Source: JBBIII01 sp037446575
GTDB taxonomy: Bacteria > Bacteroidota > Ignavibacteria > UBA10030
Length of the DNA: 21,409 nt
Direction: 5' to 3'
NCBI GenBank assembly: GCA_037446575.1
Contig: JBBIII010000043.1
Location: 1 to 21,409, forward strand
Shown here: one piece after another, positions 15,330-21,409 of the stretch
How positions within the stretch are numbered: position 1 is the stretch's first letter
How the letters are laid out: the number at the start of each line of letters is the position of its first letter
Position numbers and translations under genes: made by a program
The notes under the pieces: model-generated
Told to the model about the DNA's origin: nothing
Seen by the model: the letters and a program-made list of their open reading frames with translations, nothing else
Database searches by the model: none

Positions 15330-16256
15330 CTAATTTACTTTTAATATTGAGTCTATAATTGTAACCGCTTCACCAGCAATAGCGATATCTTCGATTTCTT
15401 TTTGTTTTAACCGAAGCCGAATTCTTACTCTTCCATTTCTTCCAAGTTCATCCCCTTGCTCTCCAACGAACTCTATTCTACCATCAGAACATTCTCTATT
15501 GGTAACTTTTTTATTTGTTGGTAAAACATACTTGTACAAGTAAAAACCAAGCGGACCATTAGCTGAGCCAGTAACCGGGTCTTCATTTATTCCGTAACCT
15601 GGCGCAAAAAATCTCGAATGAACGGATGAGCTCTTATCATTTGTTTCGAGCGTAAAGACGCTTACTCCATTTACTCTTAGCTTTTTTAATTCAAAAGCCA
15701 ATTGCTTGAAATCTGGTAATAGCTTCTTTATCGACTTTAGTCGAGTAACAGGAATGTATAGATACGAATCTTTTACTATTGGCATTTTTTGATACAAATC
15801 TTTCTTTGTTAATCCTATCGCTTTTAATAAGAATCCAGAAAGTTTTTTTACAAATTTGAATTTTGGTTTAGGTATTTCTAACTCTGTAATAGTTCCATAA
15901 AAATTTTTCTCGACTCTTATATTAAGAATCCCGCTTTTAGTCTGAAGACGAAAATAATGTTGTCCATTAGTTCTCATCCCTTCCATTCCTTCTTCTGCAA
16001 GCGCGTGAAAACTTGCTATTGTTGCATGACCGCATAGCGGGACTTCATTTTGAATAGTGAACCAACGAATTTGTAGGTTTGCTTCCGGTAATGTTGCAGG
16101 AAGGATGAATGCAGTTTCCGATAAATTCAACTCCCTTGCAATTTCTTGCATTTGGCTATCTGTTAATCCTGTGGCATCTAAAACAACACCCGCCGGATTT
16201 CCTTTAAATTGAGTTTTAGTAAATGCATCTACAATTTTTATTCGATAGGTTTTCAT
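15330..16256 (-). CDS. PhzF-family isomerase/epimerase-like protein
   Basis: A 308-residue protein with the diaminopimelate-epimerase-like fold of the PhzF family. Conserved features are GNPAGVVLD (19-27), the catalytic glutamate E47 (LNLSETAFI), PLCGHATIA (73-81) and DPVTGSANGPLG (226-237). Phenazine PhzF isomerises 2,3-dihydro-3-hydroxyanthranilate, but no other phenazine genes are present, so this is one of the many PhzF homologues with unknown substrate. AAGGAACA precedes the ATG. It starts 6 nt after the YjbQ stop and ends 16 nt before the Fe-S oxidoreductase start, so it lies within a tight operon whose members have no obvious shared pathway. Confidence 0.85.
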   Translation of the reverse strand: MKTYRIKIVDAFTKTQFKGNPAGVVLDATGLTDSQMQEIARELNLSETAFILPATLPEANLQIRWFTIQNEVPLCGHATIASFHALAEEGMEGMRTNGQHYFRLQTKSGILNIRVEKNFYGTITELEIPKPKFKFVKKLSGFLLKAIGLTKKDLYQKMPIVKDSYLYIPVTRLKSIKKLLPDFKQLAFELKKLRVNGVSVFTLETNDKSSSVHSRFFAPGYGINEDPVTGSANGPLGFYLYKYVLPTNKKVTNRECSDGRIEFVGEQGDELGRNGRVRIRLRLKQKEIEDIAIAGEAVTIIDSILKVN

Positions 16257-16262
16257 TGTTCC

Positions 16263-16682
16263 TTATTTCCCGATTATTTGAACAACAATGTCGCGATGTC
16301 TCGGTCTATTATCGAAATCAATAAGTATTATCTGTTGCCATGTGCCTAACAACAATCTTCCTTCGCTAAACGGAACCACAAGAGAAGGACCGATAAACGA
16401 CGCTCTTATATGCGCATATCCATTTCCATCGCCCCATGTTTCATCATGGTGATATTTAGCATTACTTGGCGCGATTCGCTCAAGCATTTCTGGAATATCT
16501 TTTCGTAACCCAGGTTCAAATTCTATGGTTGTTACCGATGCAGTAGAACCTATGACAAAAATTGTTGCTTGCCCTTCTTTTAATTTGCTCTGTTTTAAAA
16601 TTTCGGTTACTTGCTCTGTAATGTCTTTTATCTCGGAGTTTCCACGAGTCGAAACTTTGATATGGTGAGTTATAATTTCCAT
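16263..16682 (-). CDS. YjbQ-family protein (UPF0047, secondary thiamine-phosphate synthase type)
   Basis: A 139-residue small beta-barrel protein of the YjbQ/UPF0047 family, full length. The signature is clear: GQATIFVIGSTASVTTIE, HHDETWGDGNGYAHIRAS with the conserved metal- or phosphate-binding His/Glu/Asp residues, VPFSEGRLLLGTWQQIILID and a terminal RHRDIVVQIIG. Members such as E. coli YjbQ have weak thiamine-phosphate synthase activity in vitro; the physiological role is unsettled. No Shine-Dalgarno sequence is apparent before the ATG, although a promoter lies about 70 nt upstream. It is the first gene of the operon running YjbQ, PhzF-like, Fe-S oxidoreductase, Sua5. Confidence 0.9.
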   Translation of the reverse strand: MEIITHHIKVSTRGNSEIKDITEQVTEILKQSKLKEGQATIFVIGSTASVTTIEFEPGLRKDIPEMLERIAPSNAKYHHDETWGDGNGYAHIRASFIGPSLVVPFSEGRLLLGTWQQIILIDFDNRPRHRDIVVQIIGK

Positions 16683-16753
16683 AAATGTATTAAGTGTACT
16701 ATTTTTAATTTAGAAATAAGTGTAAGCGCTCGGAGTTGGAGCATCTCCCCGCT

Positions 16754-16782
16754 ATTATATATTCATAAAGAGTTAAGTTCAA
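16754..16782 (-). promoter_or_regulatory. Predicted sigma70-like promoter of the YjbQ-PhzF-FeS-Sua5 operon
   Basis: On the complement strand TTGAAC (-35, 16777-16782) and a perfect TATAAT (-10, 16754-16759) are separated by 17 nt. Transcription would start near 16747, giving a leader of about 65 nt. This is among the best consensus matches in the window. Confidence 0.6.
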
Positions 16783-17168
16783 CTTGAAATCATATTTACG
16801 AAAATCATTCTTCAACAACAAAAAAGTAGATAACAATGATTTTTAAAATTCAATTATTATTTATTTCCCAATTGATACATTGAAGCTATAAACCGTTCTT
16901 TATTAAAAAGACTAAAATATTAACTCATTTTCATTTCGAATCGCAAATGGTAAATTTAAAACAAATGTTCGCTTTTGTTTTTGTATATCCATTCTAAATT
17001 ATCCTAACGGAATAATCCGATATTCTTTACTTACTTTTTTTTAAACTTATTAACCATTTATCGCCTTAACAATAATAGCCCAGAATGATTTGTTTGTACA
17101 ATCTTTGCAAATAAAAGGCAGTAGCTTTCTTAATGTTATTTTTAAATTCCCTTACACTAAATTATAAG

Positions 17169-17226
17169 ACGAATCAAAAGACATTAAAATAATCTTAATT
17201 TCGCTAAGCTCTCAAGTTTGATTCGT
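17169..17226. repeat. 10-bp perfect inverted repeat in the gap
   Basis: ACGAATCAAA (17169-17178) and TTTGATTCGT (17217-17226) are perfect inverted copies separated by 38 nt. Three more pairs (AAG with CTT) can form outside, with one bulge. A smaller CTTA/TAAG stem lies within the loop. It could be a structured RNA, an operator pair or a relic; nothing identifies which. Confidence 0.4.
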
Positions 17227-17377
17227 TCTTTTCCCCTGAAATAATACTGGCTTAAATCTAAATTAAAATTACCAATAATTTACTGTAGTATCAATAAATC
17301 CTTTTTGAATAATTGATTTTTCTTTATAGGAAGCTCTTTATAACAGCAATTATCAAGTGGTTAAAATTAAATAAAAA

Positions 17378-17416
17378 GACATCTAAAAAAAATAAATCAT
17401 TGATTTTTCAGATGTC
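17378..17416 (-). terminator. Intrinsic terminator after the tandem binding-protein genes
   Basis: On the complement strand GACATCT (17410-17416) pairs with AGATGTC (17378-17384), with additional A/T pairing inside the loop, and is followed by a T-rich run (complement of 17371-17377). It lies about 20 nt beyond the stop of the last gene in the chemoreceptor run. Confidence 0.75.
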
Positions 17417-17437
17417 CTTTAACAATATGAGAAAAGA

Positions 17438-18433
17438 CTATTCTCTATATACTGCTTCTTTTATTAACCATTTTTTCCAATTGATAGACCACTCTTCTAC
17501 GTTATTCTTGGTAACAGGTGTAAGCGGAGTATTTATTAGCGTTTGATCGGGCAATTTATTTTTTAAAATTTTGTCTAATAATAATTCCACCGATTTATAG
17601 CCTACCTGAAAACAGTTCACTCCAACTAATCTTTGTACATATCCATTCTGAATATATTCCAACTCAACAGGCACAGCATTACCAGCTACAACCTTAACTT
17701 CACCCGGCGACCATTTGAAAGTATTTTTAATTTGAAGGGCAGTACTTCCTATAAGTATCCAGCCGTCAATATCCGGGTTTGCCTTTTGAGCTCGCGCAAT
17801 TGTTTCTGAGGCAATTTCAGGAATTTCTAAATTATGATATATATTTTCTTGATTCAGTGTAATATTAGGATACTTTTTTGCCTCGTCTTTTATTCCTTGC
17901 AACCTTCTTTGTAAATTAAATGCATTTTTATTACCGGCAAGTACAGCAATTTTTCCCTTGCCCTTTAATTCTGCCGCGATTTCTCTCATTAATAATATGC
18001 CAAATTCTATATCATCTGCGCCGTGATACACAAATCTTTTACTTTTTGGAGCGTCTGAATCAAAACACATTACTGGCGTGCCTCTATCAATTGCATCGTT
18101 AATCACTTGATTTAAAAAATTTGCGTCTATACATGAAATTGCTATTCCATCTACACCAATCTGTGAAAATCGTTCTATTGATTTTGCTTGTTCTTCAACA
18201 TTTTCCTCATTCGGAGTTTGCCAATTAATGTCTATCTCAACTTTATATTTTGCGCCAAGTTCCTTTGCCGCAACTCGTGCTCCTGTGTGCGATGCTATAA
18301 ACACAGGGCTATTAGCTTTTTTCCCAATCATACCAATTGTGATTTTTCTTTTAGTCAGACTTTTATCTTGCGAAAAAGCAATAGCGCTGACAAATATAAC
18401 AAGCACTGCTATTAGTATAAACCTATTCTTCAT
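17438..18433 (-). CDS. Periplasmic sugar-binding protein, RbsB/ChvE type (copy 1)
   Basis: A 331-residue type I periplasmic binding protein. Residues 1-21 are a Sec signal peptide (VLVIFVSAIAFS-Q) with no lipobox cysteine, so the protein should be soluble in the periplasm. The mature protein has the Peripla_BP_4 pattern: KITIGMIGKKANSPVF at the start, GVDGIAISCIDANF, PVMCFDSDAP, YHGADDIEFG, GKIAVLAGN, VKVVAGNAVPVELEYI and GVNCFQVGYKSVELL. The ligand is likely a sugar but unidentified. Its ATG has AAAGGATT upstream and lies 24 nt after the stop of a paralogue. No permease or ATPase gene is present. With a chemoreceptor two genes upstream, it could work as a chemotaxis ligand-binding partner rather than a transport component. 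Confidence 0.88.
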   Translation of the reverse strand: MKNRFILIAVLVIFVSAIAFSQDKSLTKRKITIGMIGKKANSPVFIASHTGARVAAKELGAKYKVEIDINWQTPNEENVEEQAKSIERFSQIGVDGIAISCIDANFLNQVINDAIDRGTPVMCFDSDAPKSKRFVYHGADDIEFGILLMREIAAELKGKGKIAVLAGNKNAFNLQRRLQGIKDEAKKYPNITLNQENIYHNLEIPEIASETIARAQKANPDIDGWILIGSTALQIKNTFKWSPGEVKVVAGNAVPVELEYIQNGYVQRLVGVNCFQVGYKSVELLLDKILKNKLPDQTLINTPLTPVTKNNVEEWSINWKKWLIKEAVYRE

Positions 18434-18457
18434 TTAATCAATCCTTTTTGTTTTGGT

Positions 18458-19444
18458 TTAATGATATATTGCTTCTTTTATTAACCATTTTTTCCAATTC
18501 AACGACCAATCTTCAACATTCTCTTTATTTACAATAGTCAATTTTATAAACATTCGTGATTGTTCTGGGTTCTTATTAAAACTAATTTTATCTAAAAGTA
18601 TTTCAACCGCTCTATAGCCATATTCAAAACAATTAATACCAATCAAACTTTGCACATGTCCGCTTTTTACATATTCTAATTCCGCTGGCACCGCGTTTCC
18701 GGCAACTATCTTTACTTCTCCCGGTTGCCATTTTATGGCATTTTTCTTTAACAGAGGCCAACTCCCTTGGAATGCCCAGCCAACTATTTCTGGTTTTTTT
18801 CTTTGTTCTTTTGTAACTAATTCAGCAGCTGAGTCTGGGTTTTCAATATGATTATATATATTTCTGGATGGGAGTGAAATATTTGGATAATTTTTAATTT
18901 CCTCTAATATTCCCTTTAATCTTAATTGTTGGTTCAAAGCGTTTTTACTTCCTGCTAATACAGCAATTGTTCCTCTGTTATTAATTTCTTTTGCAAGTTG
19001 CTCTATTATTGCTCTGCCAAATTCAATATCATCGGCTCCATAATATGCGAATCTATTACTTTCGGGCGCATCTGAATCAAAGCACATTACGGGTATGCCT
19101 TTTTCAACTGCATTATTAATAGCCGGGGTTAGATAATTTGCGTCACTGCACGATATTGCAATTCCTTGCACGCCCAATTGTATAAATTTAATGATAGTGC
19201 TTTCTTGTTTTTGAACATCTTCGTTATCAGGGGTTTGCCAATCGATATGAATTTCAGCTTTATATTTATGCTCTAATTCATTCGCAGCTACTCGCGCTCC
19301 TGAATGAGCTGCAATGAAAACTGGATTTGTCCCGATTTTTCCTATCATGCCAATAGTAATTTTTCGGTCTTTTACCTCTTGGCTCAATGTATGTCCAAAT
19401 AGGATAAAAGACATACATAATGCTAATACAATTTTTTTATTCAT
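18458..19444 (-). CDS. Periplasmic sugar-binding protein, RbsB/ChvE type (copy 2)
   Basis: A 328-residue paralogue of the next gene downstream, aligning over the full length with long shared blocks (KITIGMIGK, PVMCFDSDAP, YGADDIEFG, VAGNAVP, NWKKWLIKEA). It has a cleavable signal peptide (MNKKIVLALCMSFILFG, cleavage near LS-Q) without a lipobox. Differences cluster where sugar-contact loops would be expected (for example GWILIGSTALQ versus GWAFQGSWPLL), suggesting different or modified ligand preference. I chose the ATG at 19444 because GAGGTG lies just upstream; an in-frame start 18 nt earlier (19462) would include that site. It lies 111 nt downstream of the chemoreceptor stop. Confidence 0.88.
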   Translation of the reverse strand: MNKKIVLALCMSFILFGHTLSQEVKDRKITIGMIGKIGTNPVFIAAHSGARVAANELEHKYKAEIHIDWQTPDNEDVQKQESTIIKFIQLGVQGIAISCSDANYLTPAINNAVEKGIPVMCFDSDAPESNRFAYYGADDIEFGRAIIEQLAKEINNRGTIAVLAGSKNALNQQLRLKGILEEIKNYPNISLPSRNIYNHIENPDSAAELVTKEQRKKPEIVGWAFQGSWPLLKKNAIKWQPGEVKIVAGNAVPAELEYVKSGHVQSLIGINCFEYGYRAVEILLDKISFNKNPEQSRMFIKLTIVNKENVEDWSLNWKKWLIKEAIYH

Positions 19445-19555
19445 AAAACACCTCAACAACAAAAAATTATAACCCCTTTTTTTTACAATTACCTATATTC
19501 TCCATTACTTAATTAAATAGAACGCTTTTTTTGTATTAATTTCTTTTTTCATTTA

Positions 19556-21199
19556 TCAACTATATCTTTCAATTAAAGGCACCGAAGGATTTTCTTTTAT
19601 CGAATATTTTTGTTTTTGCTTACTATCAAACATTCTCTGTTGAGAAATAGGCGGCATTCCGACATTACTTTGCATAGAAAGTCTAAATTGACTTACTAGA
19701 TTTTGCAGTGCTTCTGTCAATCTATTAAGGTCTTCAGCTGCTCTCGCAATTTGCTGTGTGCCCGATGCCGTCTCTTGTGTAACACTGGCAATCGATTCCA
19801 TATTCTTGCTGATTTGTTCGCTTGTGCTCGATTGTTCTTCATTTGCAACTGCAATTTGAGATACCATATGCGTAACTTTTTGCGATATATTTACAATATT
19901 ATGAAGCGATTCGCCTGCTTTATCTGCTAGTACAATTCCTTCATCAACTTTCTTTGTTGCGTTTGCCATTGAACGAACTGCGCCATGGCTATCGGCTTGT
20001 ATCTGCTGAATCATACCTGCAATTTGTTTTGTCGCTTTTGTTGTTTGTTCTGCAAGTTTCCTAACTTCATCGGCAACAACTGCAAATCCTCTTCCTTGTT
20101 CGCCTGCTCTTGCCGCTTCAATTGCCGCATTAAGAGCCAATAAATTTGTCTGATCGGCTATATGTTCTATAACGCCGATTATTTCTCCAATTTGATCACT
20201 CGATTTTCCAAGATTTTGGATGGTGCCGGCAGATTCACGAACAACATCAGCAATTTGTTTCATCTCACCTACGGTGTCTGCTACGACTATGCCTCCCTGT
20301 TCTGCCGCAACTTTTGCTTGCTCTGCAATTTTTGCCGCATCATTTGCATTTTCTGAATTTACCGATATACTTTTTGCCATCTGTTCTATAGCGCGCGCAA
20401 CTTCTTCGGATTGAGTTGTTTGTTCTTGCGCTCCTGCCGCCATTTCTTCTGTACTTGAACTAATTTGTGCACTCGCGCTTGCTACTGAAGTAGCCGTTTC
20501 TGACACTTGAATTAAAGTATTCCTTATTGATGCTACAAATTGATTAAATGAATTTTGCAATTGTCCCATTTCATCTTCACGTGTAATACTTAGCTGTGTA
20601 TTAAGATCAGCATTGTCAATATTGTATTGTATTGTTTTAATTTCATTAGCTAAAAGCTGGGCGTTCCTGGCTATCCAAAAGATGCCTATTAATAACATTA
20701 CACCGGCAACCCCGCCTGAAATTAGTGAATATTTGAATATAGCATCACTTGCCTGTTCCATGCTCAGAGCGACTATAGTTGTTCCGAGTTTTCTTCCTTT
20801 ATATTCGACCGGACGAACTTGTGCAACAATATCACTTACATTTTCGAAATGAGATGTTCGCAATAACGAATTCAAATCGTAGTTAATCTGGCGTGTATTA
20901 TGTTCAATTATCGTCTTGTCAGATTCATCTAGAATTAAAACGAATACAACCGCAGGGTCATTCCGGGCCCAATTAAACGAAGTTTTAACCAGATCAAAAT
21001 TTCCGTCATTTAATCCGGCACCTATAGAAAACGAGAGTGTTTCTGCTAAAAGCCGGGCATTTTGTTCTGATGAATCATGGAGGATTGATCTTTGATACAC
21101 TATAGAAAAAACGATCCCAAATAATGAGACTAAAAGCAAAGGTAAAATATATATAAATGTAAGTTTGTTCTTTAAAGATTTTTCAATTTTTTCCATCAT
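19556..21199 (-). CDS. Methyl-accepting chemotaxis protein
   Basis: A 547-residue transmembrane chemoreceptor. TM1 is at about residues 13-34, followed by a periplasmic sensor of about 120 residues (35-155) that looks like a single Cache-type or related domain (WARNDPAVVFVLILDESDK, VRPVEYKGRKLGTTIV). TM2 is at about 158-177, HAMP at about 178-230 (EDEMGQL), and a long signalling coiled coil reaches to about 510. The CheA/CheW-contact tip at 345-380 is fully conserved (HIADQTNLLALNAAIEAARA, then GRGFAVVADEVR). There is no C-terminal NWETF-type pentapeptide for CheR/CheB tethering. AAGGAG lies 7 nt before the ATG at 21199. Two sugar-binding proteins follow on the same strand, suggesting that ligand-loaded binding proteins dock on this receptor. 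Confidence 0.93.
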   Translation of the reverse strand: MMEKIEKSLKNKLTFIYILPLLLVSLFGIVFSIVYQRSILHDSSEQNARLLAETLSFSIGAGLNDGNFDLVKTSFNWARNDPAVVFVLILDESDKTIIEHNTRQINYDLNSLLRTSHFENVSDIVAQVRPVEYKGRKLGTTIVALSMEQASDAIFKYSLISGGVAGVMLLIGIFWIARNAQLLANEIKTIQYNIDNADLNTQLSITREDEMGQLQNSFNQFVASIRNTLIQVSETATSVASASAQISSSTEEMAAGAQEQTTQSEEVARAIEQMAKSISVNSENANDAAKIAEQAKVAAEQGGIVVADTVGEMKQIADVVRESAGTIQNLGKSSDQIGEIIGVIEHIADQTNLLALNAAIEAARAGEQGRGFAVVADEVRKLAEQTTKATKQIAGMIQQIQADSHGAVRSMANATKKVDEGIVLADKAGESLHNIVNISQKVTHMVSQIAVANEEQSSTSEQISKNMESIASVTQETASGTQQIARAAEDLNRLTEALQNLVSQFRLSMQSNVGMPPISQQRMFDSKQKQKYSIKENPSVPLIERYS

Positions 21200-21340
21200 G
21201 GCTATACTCCTTAAATTTTCGATATCTTTTATTTGGAAAATTATAATTCCTTTTAAACTCGTGTTATTTAGTTAAATATTCAATTCTATAAATTCAATAA
21301 TCATCAGATTTATTATGATTACTTAATAAGATAATTCCTA

Positions 21341-21409
21341 TTATCCCGCATGTTTCATCTGTTTATATCGTTTTATTTTCCCTTTTATTGTATCAAGAAG
21401 CATCTCGCT
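21341..21409 (-). CDS. Possible C-terminus of a gene entering from the right edge
   Basis: An open frame of 22 codons runs from the window edge to a TAA at 21341-21343, encoding a Lys-rich, helix-like tail (DTIKGKIKRYKQMKHAG). It is followed about 140 nt later by the chemoreceptor. The length is too short to be sure it is coding, and the family cannot be named. Confidence 0.3.
   Translation of the reverse strand, partial: SEMLLDTIKGKIKRYKQMKHAG

Larger units (their letters stand above)
16683..17437. other. 755-nt non-coding gap
   Basis: This is the largest gap in the window. The left end holds the YjbQ operon promoter (16754-16782) and the right end holds the terminator of the binding-protein genes (17378-17416). 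Between about 16790 and 17370 both strands are broken by frequent stops, and I see no tRNA-like or rRNA-like sequence. A 10-bp inverted repeat at 17169-17226 is the only structure noticed. A small RNA cannot be excluded. Confidence 0.5.

Noticed and set aside
15330..16256. Phenazine biosynthesis locus
   Set aside because: Only a PhzF-like protein is present; none of PhzA/B/C/D/E/G is nearby, and PhzF homologues are widespread with other roles.
16930..16950. TTTCGAATC resembling a tRNA T-loop
   Set aside because: No acceptor stem, anticodon arm or other tRNA elements can be built around it.
17313..17546. 77-codon plus-strand frame at the end of the gap
   Set aside because: It overlaps both the terminator hairpin and the 3' end of the binding-protein gene on the opposite strand, has no ribosome site and no recognisable family; a shadow frame.
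21300..21345. AT-only stem-loops (GATAAT/ATTATC and TAATCAT/ATGATTA) after the right-edge frame
   Set aside because: Weak AT pairing and no clear U tract in the right place; too uncertain to call a terminator.

Overview
The window is AT-rich, gene-dense bacterial chromosome. Two secreted proteins end in the NYPNPFNP-type C-terminal sorting domain used by the type IX secretion system. Together with gene content and base composition this points to the Bacteroidota/Chlorobi/Ignavibacteria side of the tree, most likely an Ignavibacteria-like organism; that placement is inferred, since there is no rRNA here. I see no mobile element, CRISPR array, tRNA or prophage.

Layout. (1) 1-1671: a promoter, a T9SS cargo protein with an Ig-like domain, and a clear intrinsic terminator. 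(2) 1758-4322, plus strand: a zinc polyol dehydrogenase (sorbitol/xylitol type) followed 3 nt later by an FGGY sugar kinase (xylulokinase type), a likely polyol-to-ketose-phosphate route. (3) 4334-6898, minus strand: a CBS-pair protein, a secreted GH16 beta-glucanase and a universal stress protein, the last overlapping a cyclic-nucleotide-binding protein (6852-7457). (4) 7538-12109: IlvE, a GNAT-like protein, a serine palmitoyltransferase and, divergently, an extended SDR. The last three match the three-enzyme core of bacterial ceramide synthesis (Spt, bCerS, CerR). (5) 12301-16682, minus strand: YjbQ, PhzF-like protein, a large membrane Fe-S oxidoreductase and Sua5/TsaC, packed as one operon behind a good sigma70-like promoter. 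(6) 17378-21199, minus strand: a methyl-accepting chemotaxis protein followed by two tandem paralogous sugar-binding periplasmic proteins with no transporter genes, ending in an intrinsic terminator. The C-terminal codons of one more gene may enter at the right edge.

The most unusual observation is start-codon use. Two genes, the SDR (11126) and the GH16 enzyme (6040), have strong Shine-Dalgarno sequences correctly spaced from ATT rather than ATG. In both, the next conventional start would remove an essential N-terminus (the nucleotide-binding motif, or the whole signal peptide). The serine palmitoyltransferase next to the SDR starts with TTG. These are either genuine AUU starts, as known for infC, or point changes at the start codon. 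Conventional gene callers would truncate both genes.

The sphingolipid genes and the chemoreceptor plus orphan binding proteins are the most interesting functional groupings. No entirely new system is evident.
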